From Spirochaetia bacterium (GTDB taxonomy: Bacteria; Spirochaetota; Spirochaetia; Treponematales; Breznakiellaceae): a DNA stretch of 26,430 bases. The stretch is taken from positions 1 through 26,430 of the forward strand of contig BNUW01000017.1 of the NCBI GenBank assembly GCA_025997655.1, written 5' to 3'. Below the pieces are notes generated by a model. The model saw only the letters and a list, made by a program, of their open reading frames with translations. It had not been told where the DNA came from and searched no databases. The stretch's first letter is position 1. Each line of letters starts with the position of its first letter. The position numbers were made by a program, and so were the translations under genes. Below are positions 1-7,203 of the stretch, one piece after another.

Positions 1-129
1 CTCCCGCAATTCCAAGCTAAGGGTGAAGCGGGCCGGGCCGAAGTTTGTGCCGGAACCGTTTGCACGGTCTTCTATGACGCCGGTATCCTGTATGCCCGCC
101 TTTTTCAGGAAGCGTACAATGGGCTTTTT
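1..129 (-). pseudogene. Open-frame gene scrap at window edge
   Basis: On the minus strand 43 codons run open from an in-frame TAG (130-132) to the window edge, with no ATG or GTG start. The translation is protein-like (it contains KKAGIQDTGVIEDRANGSG and NFGPARFTLSLELRE) and uses codons much like the minus-strand genes further on. I do not recognise the family. It may be the 5'-truncated remainder of a gene lying to the left of the window, joined near position 130-142 to an unrelated plus-strand scrap. It could also be chance, so confidence is low. Confidence 0.25.
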
Positions 130-142
130 CTATTTTCCCTAG

Positions 143-244
143 CAGTTTGTCTGGGCATTTTCGGGGCTACCCGATGGCAATACAGTGTTCGTACGAATGC
201 TGAAAAAAGACGGTGGGAAAGACCACAAAGGATTTCTGATATGA
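143..244 (+). pseudogene. C-terminal gene fragment without a start
   Basis: Directly after an in-frame TAG (140-142), 33 codons run to TGA at 242-244. They read like a real C-terminus (WAFSGLPDGNTVFVRMLKKD then GGKDHKGFLI). No start codon precedes them apart from an internal ATG at 194. The TGA overlaps the ATG of the lipoprotein gene at 241 in the typical ATGA arrangement, which suggests this was once the upstream gene of a two-gene operon and lost its 5' part. The family is not recognised. Confidence 0.3.
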
Positions 245-645
245 AAATTGGAAAGAAGTATCTGTTTGGCATGGTCATCATGGCGATGGCCGTAGGGTTT
301 GTTTTGGCGGCTTGTAATTGGGGGGATTATAAGGCAGATGTGATGGGGAGAGCCTACGTTGTTACCTTATTACCCGGTCACAGGTATGCAATTAAGGTGA
401 GTGATACGGTTTCGGAAAAAGGCACGTACAAAAAAAAGGGGTCAACAATTACGTTTACCCGAGATAGTGAATACGGCGGCGGTTCCTATACAGGAACAAA
501 AAAAGGTAAAACAATTACCGTGAACGGTTTTGATTTCAAGAAATCAGTTGACGGTGAAGATCAGATCATTTCCGCGGGCGATACTCTTGACGTTGAATTT
601 GGGGCAGGCTTTGACTATGCTGAGTGGGATAACGACGACGAATAG
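241..645 (+). CDS. Small lipoprotein, beta-rich (lipocalin-like pattern)
   Basis: Encodes 134 residues. The N-terminus has a basic start (MKIGKK), a hydrophobic stretch and a lipobox LAAC with the lipidated cysteine at residue 25, so it should be exported and anchored by signal peptidase II processing. The mature part alternates short polar and beta-branched runs (GTYKKKGSTITFTRD, GSYTGTKKGKTITV), the pattern of the small beta-barrel lipoproteins common in treponemes. The C-terminus is acidic (EWDNDDE). An AAAGGA ribosome site sits about 8 nt before the ATG at 241, which supports this start even though the frame stays open back to the window edge. A strong terminator follows 19 nt after the stop. 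The function is unknown; surface or periplasmic binding is an inference. Confidence 0.8.
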   Translation: MKIGKKYLFGMVIMAMAVGFVLAACNWGDYKADVMGRAYVVTLLPGHRYAIKVSDTVSEKGTYKKKGSTITFTRDSEYGGGSYTGTKKGKTITVNGFDFKKSVDGEDQIISAGDTLDVEFGAGFDYAEWDNDDE

Positions 646-663
646 CTAAACGCTTTGGACATC

Positions 664-696
664 AGCCCGGTTTACCCATAGACCGGGCTTTTTTTT
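664..696 (+). terminator. Rho-independent terminator of the lipoprotein gene
   Basis: A perfect 8-bp stem (AGCCCGGT 664-671 with ACCGGGCT 682-689, 10-nt loop) is followed by an unbroken run of T at 689-696. Confidence 0.8.
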
Positions 697-714
697 ATGG
701 TGAAAGAATAAATA

Positions 715-788
715 ACCACGGACCACACGGACCACACGGACAAAGAGCTAATAATTCCTTGATTTTGTCTGTGAGTGTCTGTGTGGTC
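715..788. repeat. Palindromic intergenic repeat, CCACGGACCACACGGAC type
   Basis: It begins with AACCACGG and the tandem copy ACCACACGG ACCACACGG (722-739). It ends with GTCTGTGTGGTC (777-788), nearly the reverse complement of the left side, so it can fold into an imperfect hairpin around a loop of about 35 nt. This resembles the interspersed AACCACGGACNACACGGAC palindromes seen between genes in many bacterial genomes. The element at 26171-26272 starts the same way and has the same architecture. Confidence 0.6.
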
Positions 789-789
789 G

Positions 790-824
790 ACTTTTCCACT
801 CTTTGGGTGGAAAAGTGGTTTTTT
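790..824 (+). terminator. Terminator-like hairpin
   Basis: A perfect 10-bp stem (ACTTTTCCAC 790-799 with GTGGAAAAGT 807-816, 7-nt loop) is followed by GG and TTTTTT. It lies directly after the palindromic repeat and ahead of the fusA promoter. It could insulate fusA from read-through or be part of the repeat element. Confidence 0.5.
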
Positions 825-894
825 AAAATTTTTTGTCATTGGGCATTGATTTCAAAGTCTATGCGTTTATCCTGGTCCGTGGCGCTGCGCCGTC

Positions 895-923
895 TTGCAA
901 CATTCTGCGCTTCTTGCTATAGT
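895..923 (+). promoter_or_regulatory. Predicted sigma-70 promoter of fusA
   Basis: TTGCAA (895-900) and TATAGT (918-923) are separated by exactly 17 nt, giving a leader of about 80 nt before the fusA ATG. It is the best sigma-70-like pair I found in the 363-nt gap between the lipoprotein gene and fusA. The rest of that gap holds the terminator, the palindromic repeat and the second hairpin listed separately. Confidence 0.6.
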
Positions 924-1008
924 TTCACAAATAAGTACGTCTATTATCGTTTTTTTCTTAATAATGATATAGTCAAGCAACTCAGAGAGCTAAGGAGTAG
1001 GTAGAAGT

Positions 1009-3102
1009 ATGGGCATCGATATAACGAAGATGCGGAACATTGGAATCAGCGCGCATATCGACTCGGGGAAAACCACCCTGTCGGAACGGATTTTGTTCTA
1101 TTGTGACAAGATCCACGCCATCCACGAGGTCCGGGGTAAGGACGGGGTGGGGGCTACCATGGACCACATGGAGTTGGAACGGGAACGGGGGATCACCATT
1201 CAGTCCGCCGCCACCCAGGTTAAATGGAAGGATTATACGGTCAACCTGATCGACACCCCCGGACACGTGGACTTTACCATCGAGGTGGAGCGGTCCCTGC
1301 GGGTGTTGGACGGGGCCATCCTGGTGCTCTGCGCGGTGGGCGGGGTCCAGTCCCAGTCCATCACCGTAGACCGGCAGCTCAAGCGCTACCACGTTCCCCG
1401 GATTGCCTTTGTCAATAAGTGCGACCGTACCGGGGCGAACCCCTTTAAGGTGCGGCTTCAGCTTCGGGAAAAACTGGGGCTTAACGCGGTGATGATCCAG
1501 ATTCCCATCGGGCTTGAGGATAAGCTTGAGGGGGTGGTGGACCTGATCGCCATGAAGGCGGTCTACTTTGACGGCGACCAGGGCACGGAACTCCGGTTTG
1601 CCGAAATTCCTCCCCACCTCAAGGCGGACGCGGATAAGTACCGGGAGGAGCTAATCGACGCGGTTTCCCTCTTTTCCGATGATCTGGCGGAGAAATTTCT
1701 TGGCGGTGAGGATATCCCCGAAGAGATGATCCACCAGGCTATCCGCAAGGGGACCCTGGTGGAACAGTTTGTGCCGGTGATGCTCGGATCGGCCTATAAG
1801 AACAAGGGGATTCAGCCCCTGCTGGACGCGGTGGGTAACTACCTGCCCAACCCCACGGAGGTAAAGAACTACGCCCTGGACCTGGACAAAAACGAGGAGC
1901 GGAAGGAGCTTGTGTCGGATGGAAATAGCCCCACGGTGGCCCTGGGCTTTAAGCTTGAGGATGGCCAGTACGGCCAGCTTACCTACGTGCGTATCTACCA
2001 GGGCTCCCTGAAAAAGGGCGAGGAACTGGTCAATACCCGGGCCCGGAAGAAGTTCAAGGTGGGCCGTCTGGTACGCATGAACTCCAACGATATGGAAGAC
2101 ATCAGCGAAGGCAGTCCCGGCGATATCGTTGCCCTCTTCGGCATTGAGTGCGCCTCCGGGGATACCTTCTGCGGCGGGGGCCTGAACTACGCCATGACAT
2201 CCATGTTTGTCCCTGAGCCGGTCATCTCCCTGTCTATCGATCCCAAAGACAAGAAGTCTGCGGACCAGATGGCTAAGGCCCTGAACCGCTTCACCAAGGA
2301 AGACCCCACTTTCCGTACCTATGTGGACGCCGAATCCAACCAGACCATCATCCAGGGCATGGGGGAATTGCACCTGGAAGTGTATGTGGAACGGATGCTC
2401 CGGGAGTACAAGTGTGAGGTGGAAACCGGGATGCCCCAGGTGGCTTACCGGGAAGCCATCCAGTCGCGGGCGGACTTCAACTACACCCACAAGAAGCAGA
2501 CCGGCGGTTCCGGACAGTACGGCCGTGTGGCGGGCTACATGGAACCCTACAGCGATGGGGACTACGAATTTGTGGACAACATCAAGGGCGGGGCCATCCC
2601 CAACGAGTACATCCCCAGTTGCGATAAGGGCTTTAAGGAAGCGATCAAGCGGGGGAGCCTCATCGGGTTCCCCATCGTCAACATCCGTTGCGTGATCAAT
2701 GACGGCCAGTCCCACCCGGTGGACTCCTCGGACATCGCTTTCCAGATGGCGGCCATCGGCGCCTTCCGGGAAGCCTACAATAAGGCCAAGCCCTGTATCC
2801 TGGAGCCTATCATGAAGGTTTCTGTGGAGGGGCCCACGGAATTCCAGGGGAATATTTTTGCCTCAATTAATCAAAGGCGTGGTATAATCGCGGCATCCAC
2901 CGAAGATGGGATCTTCTCCCGGGTGGAGGCCGAGGTTCCCCTCAGTGAGATGTTCGGCTATTCCACGGTGCTCCGGTCCCTGACCCAGGGCAAGGCGGAG
3001 TTTACCATGGAATTTCAAAAGTACGGGAAGGTTCCCGCCGGTATTTCCGAGGCCCTCGTGAAGGAATACGAGGAAAAACGACGCAAAGAGCAGGGGAGGT
3101 AA
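1009..3102 (+). CDS. fusA: Translation elongation factor G, spirochaete/EFG1mt-like type
   Basis: Encodes 697 residues, the normal EF-G length. This cytosolic GTPase moves tRNA and mRNA through the ribosome. All GTPase motifs are visible: G1 AHIDSGKT (15-22), switch I RGIT (60-63), DTPGH (82-86) and NKCD (136-139). Domains II to V follow, including the [13 protein letters not shown] stretch of domain IV. Motifs such as [17 protein letters not shown] and [20 protein letters not shown] resemble mitochondrial EF-G1 and the spdEFG1 group of spirochaetes, planctomycetes and deltaproteobacteria more than E. coli EF-G. In Borrelia, translocation and recycling are reported to be split between two EF-Gs, so a second copy is expected elsewhere. 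AAGGAG (992-997) lies 11 nt before the ATG. The gene stands apart from rpsL/rpsG/tuf and is followed by an unrelated ATPase. Confidence 0.97.
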   Translation: MGIDITKMRNIGISAHIDSGKTTLSERILFYCDKIHAIHEVRGKDGVGATMDHMELERERGITIQSAATQVKWKDYTVNLIDTPGHVDFTIEVERSLRVLDGAILVLCAVGGVQSQSITVDRQLKRYHVPRIAFVNKCDRTGANPFKVRLQLREKLGLNAVMIQIPIGLEDKLEGVVDLIAMKAVYFDGDQGTELRFAEIPPHLKADADKYREELIDAVSLFSDDLAEKFLGGEDIPEEMIHQAIRKGTLVEQFVPVMLGSAYKNKGIQPLLDAVGNYLPNPTEVKNYALDLDKNEERKELVSDGNSPTVALGFKLEDGQYGQLTYVRIYQGSLKKGEELVNTRARKKFKVGRLVRMNSNDMEDISEGSPGDIVALFGIECASGDTFCGGGLNYAMTSMFVPEPVISLSIDPKDKKSADQMAKALNRFTKEDPTFRTYVDAESNQTIIQGMGELHLEVYVERMLREYKCEVETGMPQVAYREAIQSRADFNYTHKKQTGGSGQYGRVAGYMEPYSDGDYEFVDNIKGGAIPNEYIPSCDKGFKEAIKRGSLIGFPIVNIRCVINDGQSHPVDSSDIAFQMAAIGAFREAYNKAKPCILEPIMKVSVEGPTEFQGNIFASINQRRGIIAASTEDGIFSRVEAEVPLSEMFGYSTVLRSLTQGKAEFTMEFQKYGKVPAGISEALVKEYEEKRRKEQGR

Positions 3103-3109
3103 GCAAAAC

Positions 3110-3811
3110 ATGGAAATCAACGAATTAATACAGCGGAGTCCGGTGCGGATCTTCGAGAAATCCATCAACGGCGGGCTTAAAGCCGGGGAAATCGGGATTA
3201 TTTCTTCCCAGAGCGGCATCGGCAAGACTTCGGTGCTGGTGCAGATAGCTTTGGACAAGCTTTTGCAGGCAAAAAAGGTTATCCACGTGTCCTTTACCCA
3301 GCATACCGACTATGTCCTGGCCTGGTACGAGGATATTTTTGACGAATTCATCAAAAAGAAGAACCTGGAACATGAAAAGGATGTGAAAAACGATCTTATC
3401 AAAAACCGGGTGCTGATGAATTTTAACCAGGATGGGGTTACGGCGGACCAGATACTCAGGAGCCTCCGGGCGATGATCGTGGAAGGGGGCTTCAAGGCCG
3501 AGGCGCTGATCATCGACGGCTTTGACTTTACCAAAATGACCCATGAACGGATTGCCGCGATTAAGGAATTTGCCAGGGAACTGGGACTTTCGGTCTGGTA
3601 CAGCTGTACGGTCAAGGGCGAGGGCGAAGCGGCTTATAATAAGAAGAACATTCCCCTGGTGATTGCCGATTTTGTGGAATTGGTGGATGTGGTGATCGTC
3701 CTGGTACCGAAGCAGGACCACATTGTCCTTACGGTGTCCAAGGACCGGGAGACCTATAGCCCGGAACACCTGGCCCTGAAGCTGGACCCGAAGACGCTGC
3801 TTATTCTTTAG
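3110..3811 (+). CDS. RecA/KaiC/DnaB-like ATPase of unknown role
   Basis: Encodes 233 residues with one RecA-type ATPase core. The P-loop is SQSGIGKT (33-40), with Ser in place of the usual first Gly. A Walker B strand ALIID (132-136) follows, then a KEFARELGLSVWYSCTVKG segment resembling the sensor strand of RadA, DnaB and KaiC-like proteins. No helicase N-terminal domain, zinc finger or Lon domain is present, so it is neither DnaB nor RadA. Its ribosome site GGGGAGG (3093-3099) lies at the end of fusA and the ATG follows the fusA stop by 7 nt, so the two are almost certainly co-transcribed. A link to translation or ribosome-associated nucleic acid is an inference from that pairing only. The stop lies 2 nt from the stop of the convergent epimerase gene. 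Confidence 0.85.
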   Translation: MEINELIQRSPVRIFEKSINGGLKAGEIGIISSQSGIGKTSVLVQIALDKLLQAKKVIHVSFTQHTDYVLAWYEDIFDEFIKKKNLEHEKDVKNDLIKNRVLMNFNQDGVTADQILRSLRAMIVEGGFKAEALIIDGFDFTKMTHERIAAIKEFARELGLSVWYSCTVKGEGEAAYNKKNIPLVIADFVELVDVVIVLVPKQDHIVLTVSKDRETYSPEHLALKLDPKTLLIL

Positions 3812-3813
3812 GC

Positions 3814-4485
3814 TTAACCCATGGCCAAAAGCATACGCTGGGCATTTTCCTTGACCGGATGATCCTTCAGGAAAAGCCCGGAGGTACCGCCGATAAGCAT
3901 GGACGCTCCGGATGAAACCAGGGCCGGAATGGTAGTGACATTCACGTTGCCGTCGGCGGCGATGGGGGTGTGGATGTCATTATCGTCCATGAGCTTTCGC
4001 AGGGCGCTCATCCTGGCAAAAGCCTGGGGCTGAATCTTCTGTCCTGAAAACCCGGGGTTAACCGTCAACTTGGTGATAAACTCCGCCTGTTCCAGGGCGG
4101 GAAGCAGATCACGGGTAACTTCGGTCTCGCTCCGCAGCGCCAGGGCAGGTATGCGGTGCAGCTTCCGTATCCGCTCGAAATTACCAAGTACATCATCGGT
4201 CCCTTCCGGATGAATCGAAATGATATCCGCTCCGGCTTCGGCAAATTGTTCTATAAACCGCTCCGGCTGATATACCGCCAGATGAACATCTATGGGCAGT
4301 TTCGTATGGGGTCTGATAGCCGCCAGCAGGGGCAGCCCCAAAATAATACATTGGTTAAAACTGCCGTCCACCACATCGTAATGTAAAAAATCAATGGGAG
4401 CCCCATGGATCTCCGCAAACTGTTTTTCCAGATTAAACAGATCAAAACAGGAGACCGAAGCCCCCAAGGTATATTTGGCACGCAT
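3814..4485 (-). CDS. Ribulose-phosphate 3-epimerase family protein (Rpe/AlsE-like)
   Basis: Encodes 223 residues with a TIM barrel. Family motifs are in order: SCFDLFNLEKQ at the N-terminus, HYDVVDGSF (metal His/Asp), IDVHLAVYQPE, SIHPEG, VNPGFSGQ (phosphate-gripping loop) and AADGNV (second catalytic Asp). These enzymes invert C3 of D-ribulose 5-phosphate or, in the AlsE branch, D-allulose 6-phosphate. Deviations from a housekeeping Rpe (AADGNV for VDGGI, GSFNQCIILG for GHFVPNLTFG) suggest another ketose phosphate. I chose the internal ATG at 4485 because AGGAGG sits 6 nt upstream and overlaps the stop of the fusion gene; a longer frame from 4548 has no such site. It is the last gene of the glycyl-radical operon and probably the exit step of that pathway. 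Confidence 0.9.
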   Translation of the reverse strand: MRAKYTLGASVSCFDLFNLEKQFAEIHGAPIDFLHYDVVDGSFNQCIILGLPLLAAIRPHTKLPIDVHLAVYQPERFIEQFAEAGADIISIHPEGTDDVLGNFERIRKLHRIPALALRSETEVTRDLLPALEQAEFITKLTVNPGFSGQKIQPQAFARMSALRKLMDDNDIHTPIAADGNVNVTTIPALVSSGASMLIGGTSGLFLKDHPVKENAQRMLLAMG

Positions 4486-4495
4486 AGTTTTCCTC

Positions 4496-7195
4496 CTATG
4501 AATTTTCCCGTTCCAGTAAAAAACGGTTGCCGATAAAGGCGCTTCCAATCGCCACAGTAAAGGTTCTTTGCCCGGGGGATATTTTTTTTAGCAGCGGATT
4601 ATGGACCGTGTTTTCATCCAGCCTGATTACTTCATAGGCGGGATTATGCCGGGCCAGGGCGTCACGGAATAACGCAAAGACCGGGTCCGATGCCATGATG
4701 CCGCCGCTTACCAGCCGCCGGGGTTTGATTTCCGGAAACAGCAGCAGGTCCTGATCTATCAGTATTCCCATGGCCTTTCCCATGGAGCGGATCACCTCTT
4801 CCATGACCGAGTGCTTTTCTTCCAGCATACGATCCGTGAGCAGCCGGGTCAGTTTATCACGGTTGTTAACCGGTTCGGTTACCACTTCAATCACGTCATG
4901 GACGGGATCACAGGTAATCAACTTTTGTTCCACCAGGGTATCAATAATATCCCTGTCGGTTTCCACAAATTTCGATACGGCCATTCTGAACAACCCCAAC
5001 TGGGATATGTATTTTTGAACCGTACCGGGTATGCCGGTGTTCATGTTCTTGGTACTGCGCACATCATTCTGCGGATACTGCCCGTAATCGGTATTCCCCA
5101 GATCAATCACATGCTGGAATCCTTCCATGGGGATGTACTGAATAGTCCCGCCCCGGGAGATAAACCCGGTTCCCATTTCCGTTCCCACGGTGTTAGCGAA
5201 CATGCCGTTTTCATCAAGTATGGTTTCATCCAACAAAGACTGCTCCACCGAGATAAGATAGGACGCAGTATTAGTATCATTAAGTACGATAACAGGGCCG
5301 CCGTCCTTTACATATGCCTTAGCCAATTCATCCAGTTCCGAGGTCTTAAAGAATTCCCGTTCATATTCAATAGCGGGATTCAATTTCATCCCCCGGTGTT
5401 TAAAGGATTCTCCGCCGGCGATCTTGTTTGCCACCACAATATCGGGAAAGCCGATGACAATAGCGTCAAAACGTTTATGGGGTGATAGTAAGCGGCCCTC
5501 CAAATATTCCGTTGCGGCAAGCAGCTTGTCATAGTGGGTGCTGCGATTGAGTGCTTCCATAACTACCGGTTCCCGGACCATAGCCGGATCAGTTTCCACG
5601 GCGCCGGCATAGGCGCCGAGAAACCGGAGCATGAGGAGTTGGGGCTTATTCATCTCCTCCGCGGTTTTAAGTCCCGTGGGATACCACTGATATTCCTTGG
5701 TAACCAGAATTTCTCCGTCCGAAACCACCGCTCCCTTTATGGAATTTCCCCCCACATCCAGGGAGCAAAACTGTTTCCCCCCCATTTCCCGCGCAGCCCG
5801 TCGCAGCAATTCCAGGTTTTCTTTTTCACGCTCCGCCCGGTATACCCGGAATTCCTTTTTTGGATCGGGGCTTATCCATTCACGGATATCCCTGGACCGG
5901 ATTTGAAACTTTCCCAGGCCCAGGAAGGTATTCATCCGGTTGATATAATTTACATATACCCCATATCCGGTACGGTAATTATCCCTCCGGTCTATATCAA
6001 ACTCCGCGACCGCCCTGCGGATCATTTCCGAAAGAAGATCATCTGCGGGATCAAAATACAATTCCAGAACAGCGCCGCCGAAGGAAACCATCATGTTATT
6101 GATCATGGCCAGAATATATCGCTGTAATAAATCCCGGTACTCCCGGAGCAGCGCGCCCTTGGGCAGGGTGACGGGCATCTGCCGGTACTGTCCACGGGTA
6201 TCCATGATGGTCAGAAGCCGGATTTCCTGTTTTTCCTCCGGCCCCAGGGCGGCAATTTTTTTCTGCAGATCGGTCAGGAAAAGCGGATTCCGTCTGAAAG
6301 CGGCGTTATCGATCCACGGGGTTCCGTTTACCCAAACATTAAACCGGGCCAGATCTTCCTCCGGGAAAGCCCGCGCACCGGTATTAAAATGAGGCTTATC
6401 CAATAAAACATATTTTGATTCGGAAAACCAATTGTAGTTTAACAATTCAATTTTAATATCCTGATTACAGCTACGGACAAAACCGCCGATGGCTTTTAAA
6501 TTTTCTTCCGTGGCGGTAATACCCGGAATAAGGGGAATCCGTACCAGCATGTTAGGAATAGTGCGGGCCAGAAAACGGAAATTGTCCAGAATCAGTGCGT
6601 TTGAATTGCCGGTATATTTTTGGTGATTTTCCTCATCCAAAATTTTTATATCACAGATTAGGTAATCCAAAACATCCGGCAATTTGCGGATTACCTCCTT
6701 TGAGACAAAAAGGGATGTTTCGATACAGGTATGAATCCCCAGTTCCTTAAGCCGGCCCAGGATAGCCAGGGCAAAATCCGGCTGGGCCAGGGGCTCCCCG
6801 CCAGAAAGGGTGATCCCGCCGCCTGAAACATCAAAAAACAACTTGTCCAGAAGCAGTTCCTCAATCAATGCGTCAAGGTCCCACTCCTGGTCAATGCGTT
6901 GTACGGCCTTTGCCGGGCACCGTTCCACACAGATAGTACAGAACCGGCATGCATCAGTGTTTATCCGTATCGTGTCGTTGGCCAGGGTCAGGGCCTTTTC
7001 CGGGCAGACTGAAACGCAGGTTCCGCACCGTATGCACTTCTCCCGCTTTACCCAGAGTCCCTTGCCAAAGTGTAATCCTTCCGGGTTCTGGCACCAGAGA
7101 CAGTCCAGCCTGCACCCCTTCAAAAATACGGTGGTCCTGATACCGGGGCCGTCGTGGATTGCAAACCGCTTGATGTCAAAAACACAACCTGTCAT
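4496..7195 (-). CDS. Glycyl-radical-enzyme activase fused to an ASKHA (ROK-like) kinase domain
   Basis: One uninterrupted 899-codon frame. Residues 1-290 are a complete glycyl-radical-enzyme activase: the radical-SAM motif C28-x3-C32-x2-C35, two ferredoxin [4Fe-4S] motifs (C54/57/60/64 and C83/86/89/93) and the SAM-binding SGGEP (131-135). Residues about 291-470 match nothing I recognise. Residues about 475-895 form an ASKHA fold: phosphate-1 loop LDVGGNSIKG (479-488), the ROK-type catalytic segment VLNDTNTA with D640, phosphate-2 loop GTEMGTGFI (671-679) and adenosine motif VSGGIMASDP (829-838). The Cys-rich zinc motif of ROK proteins is absent. Normal activases are about 260-320 residues, so this one is roughly tripled. 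It lies 8 nt after the glycyl radical enzyme gene with no clear ribosome site, which suggests translational coupling. The C-terminal part may be a sugar kinase for the same pathway or an ATP-dependent helper of activation as in HgdC/BadF; the ROK-like Asp motif favours a kinase. Confidence 0.92.
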   Translation of the reverse strand: MTGCVFDIKRFAIHDGPGIRTTVFLKGCRLDCLWCQNPEGLHFGKGLWVKREKCIRCGTCVSVCPEKALTLANDTIRINTDACRFCTICVERCPAKAVQRIDQEWDLDALIEELLLDKLFFDVSGGGITLSGGEPLAQPDFALAILGRLKELGIHTCIETSLFVSKEVIRKLPDVLDYLICDIKILDEENHQKYTGNSNALILDNFRFLARTIPNMLVRIPLIPGITATEENLKAIGGFVRSCNQDIKIELLNYNWFSESKYVLLDKPHFNTGARAFPEEDLARFNVWVNGTPWIDNAAFRRNPLFLTDLQKKIAALGPEEKQEIRLLTIMDTRGQYRQMPVTLPKGALLREYRDLLQRYILAMINNMMVSFGGAVLELYFDPADDLLSEMIRRAVAEFDIDRRDNYRTGYGVYVNYINRMNTFLGLGKFQIRSRDIREWISPDPKKEFRVYRAEREKENLELLRRAAREMGGKQFCSLDVGGNSIKGAVVSDGEILVTKEYQWYPTGLKTAEEMNKPQLLMLRFLGAYAGAVETDPAMVREPVVMEALNRSTHYDKLLAATEYLEGRLLSPHKRFDAIVIGFPDIVVANKIAGGESFKHRGMKLNPAIEYEREFFKTSELDELAKAYVKDGGPVIVLNDTNTASYLISVEQSLLDETILDENGMFANTVGTEMGTGFISRGGTIQYIPMEGFQHVIDLGNTDYGQYPQNDVRSTKNMNTGIPGTVQKYISQLGLFRMAVSKFVETDRDIIDTLVEQKLITCDPVHDVIEVVTEPVNNRDKLTRLLTDRMLEEKHSVMEEVIRSMGKAMGILIDQDLLLFPEIKPRRLVSGGIMASDPVFALFRDALARHNPAYEVIRLDENTVHNPLLKKISPGQRTFTVAIGSAFIGNRFLLERENS

Positions 7196-7203
7196 GGGAA
7201 CCG

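Noticed and set aside
1..645. One continuous plus frame through the lipoprotein gene (214 codons)
   Set aside because: The first 80 codons are not typical coding sequence, while two other frames there are more protein-like. The ATG at 241 has a ribosome site and a full lipoprotein signal directly after it.
759..1004. 81-codon plus-strand frame before fusA
   Set aside because: It crosses a palindromic repeat, a terminator-like hairpin and the fusA promoter and has low-complexity content.
1651..2715. 354-codon minus-strand frame inside fusA
   Set aside because: It is the mirror of a strongly conserved EF-G gene; GC-rich third positions keep the opposite frame open. No ribosome site or family motifs.
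4811..5485. Plus-strand frames opposite the activase-kinase fusion
   Set aside because: They lie within a continuous minus frame with ASKHA motifs and show no domain of their own.
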